Source: PLanc-01 sp035342095
Lineage (GTDB): Bacteria; Planctomycetota; Phycisphaerae; Sedimentisphaerales; Anaerobacaceae
Direction: 5' to 3'
Assembly (NCBI GenBank): GCA_035342095.1
Contig: DAOQWL010000007.1
Location: 1 to 64,000 of the forward strand
Length of the DNA: 64,000 nucleotides
Position numbers and translations under genes: made by a program. The stretch's first letter is position 1; every line of letters starts with the position of its first letter. Positions 17,741 through 27,780 of this stretch are shown one piece after another. The notes under the pieces are model-generated. The model had not been told where the DNA came from and ran no database searches. It was given only the letters and a program-made list of their open reading frames with translations.

Positions 17741-19561
17741 TTATGCCCGGACTCGTTCCTTCAGGGAATTCACCAACTCGATCACCTTCTGCGGGGTCTC
17801 GTCGATCCGGGTCTTCTTGCTGTCCTTCTCGGCTCGCAGCTTGACCTCGACGTTGCCCTCGACGACGGACTTCTTGCCGACCGTCACACGGATCGGGATG
17901 CCGATCAGGTCCGCGTCTTTGAATTTGATGCCGCCTCGCAGGTCGCGGTCGTCCAGGAGCACCTCGATCCCCGCGTCCGTGAGCTTGCGATACAGATCCT
18001 CGGCCACACGCACGACGTCGGGCTCGTCCTGGTTCACCGGTGTCACGATCACCTCGAACGGCGCGATCGAAATCGGCCAGATGATCCCGTTCTCGTCGTT
18101 GTACAGCTCGATGGCGGAGGCCAGGATGCGGTTGATCCCGATGCCGTAGCAGCCCATCAGGCAGGGGTGCAGATCGCCTGCCTCGTCCTTGAAGTTGGCG
18201 CCGAGCTTGACGCTGTACTTCGTGCCGAGCTTGAAGACCTGGCCGACCTCGATGCCCTTCTTGAACTGGACCGGGACGCCGTCATGCGTGTCGCCCGGCG
18301 CCGCGAAGCGGACATCGGCGACGACGACGTTGTCCCCTTCCAGCGGGAAATCCCGGCCGGGGACGACGTTGCGGGTGTGATAGTCCGTCTTGTTTGCACC
18401 GCCGACACCCGCGGCCATCGCGGCCACGGCATGATCGATCACTATCTTGGTGAACCTCCATTGCTCCAACCCTATCGGTCCGGCGAAGCCAACGTTAGCA
18501 CCAGTTACTTCCTTCACGGTAGCTTCATCCGCAAGAGCAAGCGATTCCCCCGTCACAATATGAAGCTTCTCCGGATTGACCTCATGATCCCCTCGCACCA
18601 AGACAACATAGTCCAGCATAGGGTACGCTTTACTCGTAACAACGTGTCGCCCATCATGTTTGGCCATCTCAACGCCTATGTCTTGGGCTGCTTGCTTCAT
18701 GGTAGATGAATAGATAAGCGTCTTGATCATGTCCTTGGGCTGCGTCTTGAGGAACGCGCAGACCGCTTCGATACTGCCGACGCCCGGCGTGTGGACATCC
18801 TGCGGCGCCGGGATCGCGCCGCGGGACGGCTCCTTGGGCAGGGGGTCGATGGAGGCCTTCTCCAGGTTCGCGGCGTAGGCACCGTCGGCGGTGTAGACGA
18901 TGGTGTCCTCGCCCGACTCGCAGGGGATCGTGAACTGATGCGAGCCGGTTCCGCCCATCTCGCCGGACTCCGCCTCGACGATCACGTATTCCAGACCGCA
19001 ACGCTTGAAGACTCGGCAGTACGCGTCGTACATCGCCATATACGACTTGTGCAGGCTCTCGGGCGTCGCGTCGAAGCTGTACGCGTCCTTCATGATGAAC
19101 TCGCGGGACCGCAGGGCGCCGAACCGAGGTCGGAACTCGTCCCGGAACTTTGGACTGATCTGGTAGAGGTTGACGGGCAGTTGCTTGTAGGAGTTGATCT
19201 CGCTCGCCGCGTGGAAGGTGAACACCTCCTCCGCGGTCGGTCCGAGCACGTTCCACCGCTCATGTCGGTCCTTCACGCGGAACATGGTCTCGCCGTAATC
19301 GGCGGCCCGACCGGTCTGTTGCCAGAGTTCCAGCGGTTGGAGGCAGGGGACCAGGATCTCCTGCGCCCCGGCCCGGTTCATCTCCTCGCGGACGATCTCG
19401 ATGATCTTCCTGAGCACCCGCCAGCCCAGGGGCAGGTAGGTATATGTGCCGCTGGCGACCTTGCGGGCCAGGCCCGCGCGAATCATTAATTGATGGCTGA
19501 TGATCTCGGCCTCCGCGGGGACCTCTTTGACCGTCGGTATGAACATCTGGCTATATCGCAT
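17741..19561 (-). CDS. proS: prolyl-tRNA synthetase
   Basis: Class II aminoacyl-tRNA synthetase charging tRNA-Pro, 606 residues, bacterial (ProS type 1) architecture. Motif 1 lies near 40-75 (TYLPLGWRVLRKI), motif 2 contains the arginine in RFGALRSREFIMKDAYSF, an editing (YbaK-like) domain is inserted at about 230-400, motif 3 is GCYGIGINRI, and the anticodon-binding domain fills the last 120 residues. The ATG at 19561 (MRYSQMFIPTV) matches the family; AAGGAG and GAGG lie just upstream. It is divergent from the export-lipoprotein gene; the 366-nt gap between them shows no obvious promoter. Confidence 0.95.
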   Translation of the reverse strand: MRYSQMFIPTVKEVPAEAEIISHQLMIRAGLARKVASGTYTYLPLGWRVLRKIIEIVREEMNRAGAQEILVPCLQPLELWQQTGRAADYGETMFRVKDRHERWNVLGPTAEEVFTFHAASEINSYKQLPVNLYQISPKFRDEFRPRFGALRSREFIMKDAYSFDATPESLHKSYMAMYDAYCRVFKRCGLEYVIVEAESGEMGGTGSHQFTIPCESGEDTIVYTADGAYAANLEKASIDPLPKEPSRGAIPAPQDVHTPGVGSIEAVCAFLKTQPKDMIKTLIYSSTMKQAAQDIGVEMAKHDGRHVVTSKAYPMLDYVVLVRGDHEVNPEKLHIVTGESLALADEATVKEVTGANVGFAGPIGLEQWRFTKIVIDHAVAAMAAGVGGANKTDYHTRNVVPGRDFPLEGDNVVVADVRFAAPGDTHDGVPVQFKKGIEVGQVFKLGTKYSVKLGANFKDEAGDLHPCLMGCYGIGINRILASAIELYNDENGIIWPISIAPFEVIVTPVNQDEPDVVRVAEDLYRKLTDAGIEVLLDDRDLRGGIKFKDADLIGIPIRVTVGKKSVVEGNVEVKLRAEKDSKKTRIDETPQKVIELVNSLKERVRA

Positions 19562-19927
19562 GTACCTCAATCTCCTTGGCCCGCCGGATTGTACGCCGCG
19601 GGACCTGCCACGAACCACCTAAGCTCCGAAAGAACCAATCTTTATAGCCGAAACCCCCGTGTGCTGCAAGCCTCTCCGGCGACATTTCGTCTCGCAGAGC
19701 ACGCCGGGTGACTGCGCCTTGCGCCGTGTTCTCTGCCTTGTCTTGTTCCCGAGGAGTCGGCCCGGTCGCGCAGGAGTGGCGAATTGCTTCTTATGGGGCG
19801 TGCTGGCAGGAGGGCCACGCGAGGATCGACGGGACTTCCGTACCGTCGGGATTTGTGTCGCCATAATTGAGTCCCGGACGCGCAGCCAGTTAAGCAAGTC
19901 ACTCGCACAACCGATAAACCCTCAGGA
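19562..19927. other. 366-nt divergent intergenic region
   Basis: The region lies between divergent proS and the exopolysaccharide operon and must hold promoters in both directions. I see no convincing -35/-10 pair, no GG-N10-GC sigma54 element and no reading frame with coding character. Promoter identity is left open. Confidence 0.4.
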
Positions 19928-21715
19928 ATGTGCTACTTGCGATTTACTATTGACGGTTCTATTCGCCAGGCGGGCGTGTGGCTCATCGCCTGCGCCGTCG
20001 GCGTGTTCGCGTCGGGCTGCAACAACAAGTTCTTCGACCCGTCGCAGATCGGGCGATTCCGTCCGACACCGGCGGTGAACGTCATCCTGGAGTCGCTGGG
20101 GGTGGCGGAAGAGCCCGTGGCAGCCTGGCAGACTGCGGAAGAACCCCGGCCTGAGGACATCCAGGCCGTCAAGACGGACTACGTCCTTCAGCCGGCGGAC
20201 GTCGTCACGGTCTCGATCTACGAGCTGCTCCAGGAGAACGCCGCGGTCACGAGCAACTACGTGGTTACCGAGACGGGCAAACTGTCGATCCCCGACGTCG
20301 GCATCATCCAGGCGGCGGGCCTGACGGAATCCCAGCTCGAAGAGGAGATCCGCAAGATCCTGTCGCCAGCCATCCTGCGCAATCCTTCCGTCATGGTGAC
20401 GCTGTTGACCTCGCAGCAGCGGGCGTTCTCCATCCTGGGAAACGCGGTGCCCGCCCCCGGACGGTACTTCATTCCGCGCTACGACTACCGCCTGACGGAC
20501 GCGCTGGCAACCGCCCAGGTCAACACGCAGTTCAACGTCAGCTACATCTACGTTTCGCGGCGCGAGGGGACCGCCGGCGGCAGCGCGACGCCGACGCAGG
20601 GGATCGGAGCCGCTGCCGACCTGGGCCTGGTGCGGCCCGACTCCTCCCGCTTGACGCCTGTGAAACCGCCCGACGCCGCCGCGACGACGCCCAAACGGGA
20701 AATCCCCGAGCCCCTCGAATCGGCAGACAAGTTCGAGCAGGAGCGCGAGATGCTCGATCTGATCCGCCCGCAGGCGGGTGCGCCCGGCAACAAGGCAGCG
20801 CCTCGCGTCAGTCAGACCCAGCGAGCAAACGAGGACGTGTCCGCGACGATGCTGCCGGGAGGGTTCCGCCTCCTCGGATACGAGCCGCGTCCGGAGTCGC
20901 CCAAGATTCCGACGTCGGGCATTGTCCTGTCGCCCACCGAATTCGGTTCGGGAGCCGCGACCTTGCAGCAGGTTCCCCTGGGCGAGTCCAGGACGACGCA
21001 AAGGATGGAGTGGATCTGCGAAGACGGCAAGTGGAAACAGGTCCCGGCTGGAACACAGGCGAGCGGCCAGACCGAGTGGGTCCAGCGCGACGGCAAGTGG
21101 GTCCAGGTCCCGAAGGGACAGACCCAGCCTGGGCCGGCGAAGAAGCCCACGGCGGTCCAGCCCGCTGGGCCGACGCTCCCGATCGAGAACGGTGCGATCC
21201 CGACGGGCTGGGAGCAGGGACCCCAGGCCCGCGTGATTCAGATCCCGACCGACCGTCTCATGGCCGGCGATCAGCGGTATGACATCATCATTCGACCGGG
21301 CGACACAATCCACGTTCCCGTCGATCTGATCGGGGAGTTCTACATCACGGGCCACGTGAACCGCGCCGGCACCATCCCCATCACCGGGCGGCCGATGACC
21401 TTGAAGATGGCGATTGCGGCGGCCGGCGGGCTGGGGCCTCTGGCAGTTCCGAAGCGAGTCGAGGTGATCCGGCGGATCGGTACCAAGAGGGAGGAGATCG
21501 TCCTGGTGGACCTCGACAAGATCGCCAGCGGGGAACAGCCCGATTTCTTCATCAAGCCGAACGACCTGATCAACGTGGGGACGGACGCCACCGCGCGATG
21601 GCGCGCCGTGCTGCGGAACTCCTTCCGGGCCGCCTATGGCTTCGGATTCGTCTACGACCGGAACTTCGCCGATGTGGACTACTACGAGAGTCTCAGCTTG
21701 CCCGACTGGTTCTAA
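19928..21715 (+). CDS. Wza-like polysaccharide export lipoprotein
   Basis: A 595-residue outer-membrane-type export protein. The N-terminus has a signal with lipobox ASGC (C32), then a Poly_export domain (about 75-170; DYVLQPADVVTVSIYE) and SLBB-type domains; the last (about 470-530) reads FYITGHVNRAGTIPITG. The middle (about 200-440) is an insert rich in Pro, Ala and Gln, with two copies of a DGKWxQVPxG unit near 361-397. At 595 residues it is longer than Wza (about 380). The first dozen codons run through sequence resembling the A/T-rich intergenic repeat, so the start is not certain; a GTG at 19976 is the alternative. It opens the exosortase operon. Confidence 0.82.
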   Translation: MCYLRFTIDGSIRQAGVWLIACAVGVFASGCNNKFFDPSQIGRFRPTPAVNVILESLGVAEEPVAAWQTAEEPRPEDIQAVKTDYVLQPADVVTVSIYELLQENAAVTSNYVVTETGKLSIPDVGIIQAAGLTESQLEEEIRKILSPAILRNPSVMVTLLTSQQRAFSILGNAVPAPGRYFIPRYDYRLTDALATAQVNTQFNVSYIYVSRREGTAGGSATPTQGIGAAADLGLVRPDSSRLTPVKPPDAAATTPKREIPEPLESADKFEQEREMLDLIRPQAGAPGNKAAPRVSQTQRANEDVSATMLPGGFRLLGYEPRPESPKIPTSGIVLSPTEFGSGAATLQQVPLGESRTTQRMEWICEDGKWKQVPAGTQASGQTEWVQRDGKWVQVPKGQTQPGPAKKPTAVQPAGPTLPIENGAIPTGWEQGPQARVIQIPTDRLMAGDQRYDIIIRPGDTIHVPVDLIGEFYITGHVNRAGTIPITGRPMTLKMAIAAAGGLGPLAVPKRVEVIRRIGTKREEIVLVDLDKIASGEQPDFFIKPNDLINVGTDATARWRAVLRNSFRAAYGFGFVYDRNFADVDYYESLSLPDWF

Positions 21716-21730
21716 GGGGAAGGCGGGGGT

Positions 21731-22777
21731 ATGGCTCCGATGGCTGGCTCACTACGAACCGCGAATCAGGATGAGGCTCCCTCTCGGGCGGATCGAGCAT
21801 GGCGAGACCTCTGGCCGCAGGGCGGCGTGAAGATCCTCCTGGTCGCCGGGCTGCTCGCCTGGCTCTTTCGCCGCGAGATCCGCGACCTCGTTCACCTGTG
21901 GGCAACCGATCCCGACTGGTCGCACGGCTTCCTGATCCCGCTGTTCAGCCTGTACTTCGTGAATCGCAGGCGGGCGGAGATCCTCGGTCTGGAATACGTT
22001 CGCGATCCGCTGAGTGACCTGCTGCGCGGTCGTCGGCCGGCGCGGTTGCCGTCGGGGGCGACGCGCCCGAACTACCTCGGACTGGTGCTGCTGCTGGCGG
22101 TGCTGGCCCTCTATGGGTTCAACGTGGTCAGTCCGTCGGGGTATGCCTACCTGCGTCCGATCTCGATGATCGCGGCGGTGGGGGCGGTCGTCCTGTTTCT
22201 CGGAGGCTGGCGGCTGCTCCGGCATACCTGGCTGCCGATCGCGTTCCTCGTGTTCGCGGTGCCGCTGCCGCGTCGGTACTACGTCGGGTTGACGATGCCG
22301 ATGAGGCATCTGGCCGCTGCGGTGGCGACGGCGCTGCTGAATGCGGTCCCCGGTCTCGACGCGACCGCCACTGGCACGATCATCGAGATCGTGTATCGCG
22401 GCCAGCGCCTGGAGCCCGCGCTGGATGTGGAGGCGGCCTGCAGCGGGATGCGCCTGCTCATGGCGTTCCTGGCGATGGGCGTGGCCATGGCGTATCTGCA
22501 CGACCGTCCCGCCTGGCAGCGGGCGATTCTCCTGCTGAGCACCGTGCCGATTGCGGTCCTGTGCAATATCGTTCGCGTGACGACTACCGGGTTCCTGTAT
22601 GTCCTCGCGGGACCGGCGTACACGCAGGGCGTCTACCACGACGCGCTGGGGCTGGCCATGCTGCCCCTGGCGCTCGGCCTGTACGGGCTGCTGGCGTGGT
22701 TCATGTCCAGCCTGTTCGTCGAGGACGAGGACAAAGGCGGTCCAGATCTCGTGGTCGTCAGAAAGGCGGGCTCGTGA
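21731..22777 (+). CDS. exosortase
   Basis: A 348-residue polytopic membrane transpeptidase-like protein of the exosortase/EpsH family, which sorts PEP-CTERM proteins in exopolysaccharide-producing bacteria. About eight hydrophobic segments are visible. The catalytic triad is present: C237 in EAACSGMR, R282 in NIVRVT and H303 in VYHDALG. It sits 15 nt after the export gene, and its TGA overlaps the ATG of the EpsI-like gene by one base. No substrate with a PEP-CTERM tail was found in the window, so substrates must be encoded elsewhere. The XrtA/XrtB subclass cannot be settled by eye. Confidence 0.9.
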   Translation: MAPMAGSLRTANQDEAPSRADRAWRDLWPQGGVKILLVAGLLAWLFRREIRDLVHLWATDPDWSHGFLIPLFSLYFVNRRRAEILGLEYVRDPLSDLLRGRRPARLPSGATRPNYLGLVLLLAVLALYGFNVVSPSGYAYLRPISMIAAVGAVVLFLGGWRLLRHTWLPIAFLVFAVPLPRRYYVGLTMPMRHLAAAVATALLNAVPGLDATATGTIIEIVYRGQRLEPALDVEAACSGMRLLMAFLAMGVAMAYLHDRPAWQRAILLLSTVPIAVLCNIVRVTTTGFLYVLAGPAYTQGVYHDALGLAMLPLALGLYGLLAWFMSSLFVEDEDKGGPDLVVVRKAGS

Positions 22778-23526
22778 TGCATCCCGACGACAACAGGCGA
22801 GGTCCGTTCGTGCAGCCGGCGTTCGTGATCTGCGTCGCGGTGCTGGCGCTGGCGGCGACGGGGATGTCCCTCCTGACCAGGGCGTTCGGCCTGTTCCTGA
22901 AAAAAGAGCCTCTGCCCCTAAAAAAACCGCTGGATGCGATGGACGAGGACAGACTGGCCCCCTACAAGGTCGTCGCGCGGCACACGATCGACAACGAGAG
23001 GGTCGTCGAGTCGCTGGGGACCGAGGACTATATCCAGTGGGTCATCGAGGACCCTCGCGAGCCGGTGGGCAGCGCCGCACGGAAGGTGCTGTTGTTCATC
23101 ACCTATTACGGGACCCCGGACCGGGTGCCGCACGTGCCGGAAGAGTGCTACACCGGCGGCGGATACGACCGCCTGGCCCAGGCCCGCGTCGCCTTCAAGA
23201 TCGGCGGCGGGAACCAGAACGGGAGCGTTCCCGGGCGGTTCCTTCTCTTTCAGTCCCCTCATGGCGGCGTCAACTCGATGGGGGGACAGTTCCCGGTCCT
23301 CTATCTGTTTCGAATCAACCGGGAATACGCAGGCAACAGGGACGACGCGCGGATCGCTTTGAACCGAGCGGCCTTCCGCAGGCACTCGTACTTCTCGAAG
23401 ATCGAGATGGCGTTCAATCAGGGGTCGGCAGTCCCGACGAAGGACGAGGCGGTGGCAGCCTGTGAACGGCTCCTGAGCGTGCTGTTGCCCGTTCTGGAAC
23501 AGGAACAGTGGCCCGATTCGGAGTGA
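22777..23526 (+). CDS. exosortase-associated EpsI-like protein (DUF3485)
   Basis: A 249-residue single-pass membrane protein with an N-terminal helix at about 14-34. The segment HVPEECYTGGGYD matches the HxPExCYxGxGW motif of EpsI, whose conserved Cys is thought to work with exosortase. Some proteins carry EpsI as a C-terminal fusion to exosortase; here it is a separate, translationally coupled gene (TGATG). The family role in exopolysaccharide and protein sorting is established by association only. Confidence 0.82.
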   Translation: MHPDDNRRGPFVQPAFVICVAVLALAATGMSLLTRAFGLFLKKEPLPLKKPLDAMDEDRLAPYKVVARHTIDNERVVESLGTEDYIQWVIEDPREPVGSAARKVLLFITYYGTPDRVPHVPEECYTGGGYDRLAQARVAFKIGGGNQNGSVPGRFLLFQSPHGGVNSMGGQFPVLYLFRINREYAGNRDDARIALNRAAFRRHSYFSKIEMAFNQGSAVPTKDEAVAACERLLSVLLPVLEQEQWPDSE

Positions 23527-23568
23527 AGCCGAGCTTTCGGCTGATCCGGCCGGGAAAGGGGAATCACG

Positions 23569-26500
23569 ATGGCCAGAAGGCGTTTGAACAAGAAGGTGGC
23601 TCTGCTGGGCACGGCGGTGTCTCTGCTGCTCGTGATGGCGGCGGTGTTCGTCCTGCTGCGGCTCAACCGCGACCCCGGTCCGTTCATCGCCGACGGCGAG
23701 GCGGCCTGGGCCGCCCGCGACTACCCCAAAGCGAGGGAGAACTACGCACGCGCCTATGGCTACGCCGACACGCCGGAAATGAAGGTGGATCTGCTGTTCC
23801 GCCTGTCCGAGGTCTACCGCCAACTGGATCAGTGGGACAGAGTCCTCGCCTGCTGGGAGATGGTGGTCACGACTGATCTGTCGAACGTGAAGGCTCATCT
23901 CGGCCGGCTCGCGTATTTCTACACCCTGGCCGACAGTCTGGGTCCCACGGGTCGCAGCACGAGCGAGTACTGGGAGGAGGTCCTGTCCCACGTGAGGACC
24001 GCCATCGACGTGGTGGAGGACGCCGGTCTCATGAGCGCCAAGAGAGCAGATTGGGAACCGTCGCTCGGCGACGGGGTGGAGCGAGGAGCCGGCCGGGGCG
24101 CGAACACGCTGGGCACCTATCTGCACTTTGTCAAGGGACGAGCGGCGCTGGAACTGGCTTCCATGGGGGCTGTCACCTCTCCCGGCGAGTTGCTCACCGA
24201 GGCCCAAGCCGACCTGGAGGAGGCCCGCAAGCTCGATCCCAACGACGCCCAGGTGTACCGCTACCTGGCGGATGTATTCGTGGAGAAGGGCAAGTTGGCT
24301 GCTTCCGCAGGCAACCGGACCGAGCAGGCGGCGGCCGAGAAGCAGGCGGACGAAATCCTCGCGGAGGCGGTCCTCGCGACTCCGACGTCCGCGGAATCCC
24401 GCATTCGCGTGCTGGCCCGAAAGCTGGCCGGGGTGCAGCAGGGGACGGTCGCCCAGGTGAGAGAGCAGATACGGGTTCTGGAGCCCGAGTACGAGGATCT
24501 GACCAGGCAATTCGCGTCCAGTCCACAGGCGTTCCTGGCCAAGGCGCAGTTGTACTCGTTCTACACCGCGTGCGTGGACAGTGTGTCCGCCGGCGTCGCG
24601 CTCGACAAGGCGATTGCGGCGGCCCGCCAGGCGGGCTCGCTGGGCGGCGACCGCGCCGAGTACGTGCTTCTCGCGGCGGGCTGCCAGTATCGCAAGTCCT
24701 CGATCTGCGGCGATCCCTCCCTGCTGGAGGCGGCAATCGATCTGGCAGTGAAAGGCCTCGAGTTGCCCGATGCCCAGGACACGCCGGGCCCGACGCAGAT
24801 CGCCCGCCGGCTCAACCGCCTTTCCCTGTACTCCCTCCTCGCTCGCTGCTGCATCGAACGGATTCTCTCCTTGCCCGGCGCTGATCCGGCGCGGCAAACC
24901 CTGTTGGCCCGAGCCGAGACCGCGGTCGGTCAGATCCGCCAGATCCAAGGCGGCAAGGAGAACCCTGAACTCCTCAAGTGGCAGGGCATGCTCGATCTGG
25001 CCAGGGGCCGGGCCGGCGAGGCCGTGCCCAGTCTCTACGACGCCTACCTGCGGATCAAGGCGGCCAACGCGTCCCAGCAGCAAGACCCGTTCCTCTCCCA
25101 CACTCTGGCGACGGTCTTCAAAGACACCGCGGAAACCGGCGCGGTCCTCGACTTCCTGGGAACCGCGTTGACCTCCGGGATACTCCACACGAAGCCCGAG
25201 GCGCTCCTGGACTACGCGGAGGCTCTCCTGCGAGTGGGTTCCTCCGACGCGGCGTTGAACGCGACGGAATCGTTCGACGAACGATTCGGTGCGAACGACC
25301 GCAGCCGTGTACTGCGCACTCAGGCATTGCTTGCGAAGGGCCGGATCGAGGAGGCTCAGGAGACCATCGCGCGTCTGAGGCCGGACGACCCGAAGGCCAT
25401 CGCTCTGAATCTGGACCTGGCCAGGGCACACACCACCCGCCGGGCCGGCGATCGCGACTTGACGACGGAAGAGCTGCGCAACCAGTACCGCAGCCAGGCG
25501 GATTTTGTGCAACGACTGTTGCAGGCCGACCCGAACGCGGTGGAGGACGCGGACTTCGTGAAGCTCTGCCAATCGCTCATCGAGCATGGCGAGTCCAGCA
25601 CAGCCAAGGCGCTGGTCGAGTCGGCATTGAAACAATCTCCGGACAACCTGGGGGCGCTCTTCTACAAGGCATTGCTGTCCGAGGCGGACCCGGCCCGCTG
25701 TGCCGAGCCCAGACGAAGCGAGATTCGCGAGCAGGCGATACGCCGCATCGCCGATCCCATTCGTCGATCTCTGGAGCTGGGCCTGTTCTACAAGCAGACT
25801 CAACAGGCGGATCGCGCAGCGGCCGAATGGCGAAGCGTGCTGGACGCCACAGCGGTGCAAGGGTGTCAGGACATGCCGTCGTATCTGACGACCCGGAGTG
25901 CCAGTCCGAGATCCATGGCCGCCGGACATCTGTTCGATCTCGCCCGCGATCAGGAGAACTGGAGGCTCGCGGCGGAGGTCGTCGAGCTGGCCAAACGCGA
26001 GAACCTGGACGATTGCCGCGGCTACCTGTTCTCGGCCCGGCTGGCCTTCGCTCGTCGCCAGTACGCGGCGGCGCTGACCTCGCTCGACGAGTGCCTCAAA
26101 CGCAGGCCGATCTTCTCCCACGGGTACATGCTCCGCAGCAGGGTGAGGGCGTCGCTCGGCCGGGAACAGGAGTCCATCGACGACATCCGCGAAGCGTCGC
26201 GTCTGAATCCCGCCGATCCGGTGATTGCCGCAGCGAAGGCCAGCGTCCTGCACGCCCGCAATGTCAGGCTGGGCGACCGTGTCTCTTCCGAGCAACAGTT
26301 CGAAACCCGACAGGCGATGGAGCGAGCCATCCAGCTCAATCCGCGCGACGCGGGCCTGCTTTCCGCCTATGTCGATTTCCTGGGCGACAACGACCCGGTC
26401 AAGGCGATGGCGCTTCGCCAGACGATTCAAATCGCTTCGCCGACCCTGCACAACGCGGTGATGCTCGCCAAGCTGGCGACGGAGGCGGCCCGCAAGGAGA

Positions 26501-27774
26501 CCGACCAGTCCAAGAGAAAGGCGTTCCTCACGGTCGCGGAGACCGCCTTCGAGCAGGCCAGGCAGATGGACCCGAACGATCTGTTCATGCTCGACGCCTA
26601 CGCGACGTACCTCCGCGCCCAGGGCCAGAACGACCGGGCCAGACAACTGCTGGCGGAATCGAACGACAGCCGGCTCCTGTGGCGGCACTACCTGCAGGTT
26701 CGGGATTTCGACCAGGCCCGTCGGCTCCTCCTGGATGGGTACGCCCGCCAGGACAGGAGAATCGACGCCCTCAAGGGGCTGGTCCTCGTCGCGGAAGAGA
26801 CCGCGGACCAGCAGGGGGTGAAGAAGTACTGCGAGGAACTGCTGGCGCTCGAGGACAGTGCGATCAACCGTCTGGCCGCAGCGAGGGCACACCTGAACGT
26901 CGGGCTCGTCGGCGAGGCCGAGCGGCAATTGCAGGATCTCCAGGCCAAGTACCCGAGCGAGTCCCGCGTGTCGCTGCTGGAGGCCCACCTGGCCAAGCGC
27001 TGCGGACAACTCCCGCGGGCAATGGACCTGGTCAATCGGTGCCTGGAGAACGATTCGCGGGATGCCGCCGCCTGGCAGCTTCGCGGCGAGATCTCCCTGC
27101 TGATGGGGGACCGGGAACAGGCGATTCTCGACTTCCGCAAGAGTCTCGCAATTCGAGACGACCCGGTCACGATGATTGCGCTGGCCAGGGCCCAGGGGAG
27201 ATATGACGAAGCTGTCGATTATATCGACCAGCGCATTCGCCTGGCCGGCGCGGACACCGATGCGGGCATCGAGCACGCGTTCCGCAAGGCGGACTTGCTG
27301 ACCACGGCCTACGAGGCAACTTCCGATAAAGCGTATCTCGCAAAGGCCATCGCGGCCTACGAAAGTCTGCGGGCGATAATGCCGAATAACAGCAGTGTTT
27401 TGAACAACCTGGCCTACATGCTGGCGCAGGACGACCGCCGGCTCGCGGAGGCATTGGAGTACGCCAAGACGGCGGTCCGGCAGACTCCCGACGTGGCCGG
27501 CTACCTGGACACGTATGGGTACGTCCTGCACAAGAACGGGCGGAACACCGAGGCTGCCGAGGTGCTGGCCGCCGCGATTCGACGGTACGAGGCCGAAGGG
27601 AAGACGTCGGCCGAAGTCTACGAGCACCTGGGCATGGTGAACGAGGCGCTGGGACAGCAGGAAGAGGCCCGGGCCGCCTATCGTCGAGCGCTGGAGATCG
27701 GCGGCCAGGCGGCGCCCGATGCGATGAAGCAACGGATCGACGCGGCCGTGCGACGGCTGGCGAAACAAGGGTGA
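23569..27774 (+). CDS. giant TPR protein of the exosortase locus
   Basis: A 1401-residue protein with an N-terminal membrane anchor (about 8-30) and then almost only helix-turn-helix tetratricopeptide-like repeats. Clear repeat units include GEAAWAARDYPKARENYARA, YRYLADVFVEKG and, near the end, NLAYMLAQDDRRLAEALEYA with VYEHLGMVNEALGQQEEARA. The family resembles PrsT/PEP-CTERM-system TPR lipoproteins that stand beside exosortase genes, but it has a helix rather than a lipobox. It probably scaffolds the export machinery in the periplasm. It lies 42 nt after the EpsI gene and ends 6 nt before the Wzc-like gene. Confidence 0.8.
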   Translation: MARRRLNKKVALLGTAVSLLLVMAAVFVLLRLNRDPGPFIADGEAAWAARDYPKARENYARAYGYADTPEMKVDLLFRLSEVYRQLDQWDRVLACWEMVVTTDLSNVKAHLGRLAYFYTLADSLGPTGRSTSEYWEEVLSHVRTAIDVVEDAGLMSAKRADWEPSLGDGVERGAGRGANTLGTYLHFVKGRAALELASMGAVTSPGELLTEAQADLEEARKLDPNDAQVYRYLADVFVEKGKLAASAGNRTEQAAAEKQADEILAEAVLATPTSAESRIRVLARKLAGVQQGTVAQVREQIRVLEPEYEDLTRQFASSPQAFLAKAQLYSFYTACVDSVSAGVALDKAIAAARQAGSLGGDRAEYVLLAAGCQYRKSSICGDPSLLEAAIDLAVKGLELPDAQDTPGPTQIARRLNRLSLYSLLARCCIERILSLPGADPARQTLLARAETAVGQIRQIQGGKENPELLKWQGMLDLARGRAGEAVPSLYDAYLRIKAANASQQQDPFLSHTLATVFKDTAETGAVLDFLGTALTSGILHTKPEALLDYAEALLRVGSSDAALNATESFDERFGANDRSRVLRTQALLAKGRIEEAQETIARLRPDDPKAIALNLDLARAHTTRRAGDRDLTTEELRNQYRSQADFVQRLLQADPNAVEDADFVKLCQSLIEHGESSTAKALVESALKQSPDNLGALFYKALLSEADPARCAEPRRSEIREQAIRRIADPIRRSLELGLFYKQTQQADRAAAEWRSVLDATAVQGCQDMPSYLTTRSASPRSMAAGHLFDLARDQENWRLAAEVVELAKRENLDDCRGYLFSARLAFARRQYAAALTSLDECLKRRPIFSHGYMLRSRVRASLGREQESIDDIREASRLNPADPVIAAAKASVLHARNVRLGDRVSSEQQFETRQAMERAIQLNPRDAGLLSAYVDFLGDNDPVKAMALRQTIQIASPTLHNAVMLAKLATEAARKETDQSKRKAFLTVAETAFEQARQMDPNDLFMLDAYATYLRAQGQNDRARQLLAESNDSRLLWRHYLQVRDFDQARRLLLDGYARQDRRIDALKGLVLVAEETADQQGVKKYCEELLALEDSAINRLAAARAHLNVGLVGEAERQLQDLQAKYPSESRVSLLEAHLAKRCGQLPRAMDLVNRCLENDSRDAAAWQLRGEISLLMGDREQAILDFRKSLAIRDDPVTMIALARAQGRYDEAVDYIDQRIRLAGADTDAGIEHAFRKADLLTTAYEATSDKAYLAKAIAAYESLRAIMPNNSSVLNNLAYMLAQDDRRLAEALEYAKTAVRQTPDVAGYLDTYGYVLHKNGRNTEAAEVLAAAIRRYEAEGKTSAEVYEHLGMVNEALGQQEEARAAYRRALEIGGQAAPDAMKQRIDAAVRRLAKQG

Positions 27775-27780
27775 TGCGAT

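Noticed and set aside
19562..19927. Sigma54 promoter for the exosortase operon
   Set aside because: No GG-N10-GC pair was found; the closest string has the wrong spacing.
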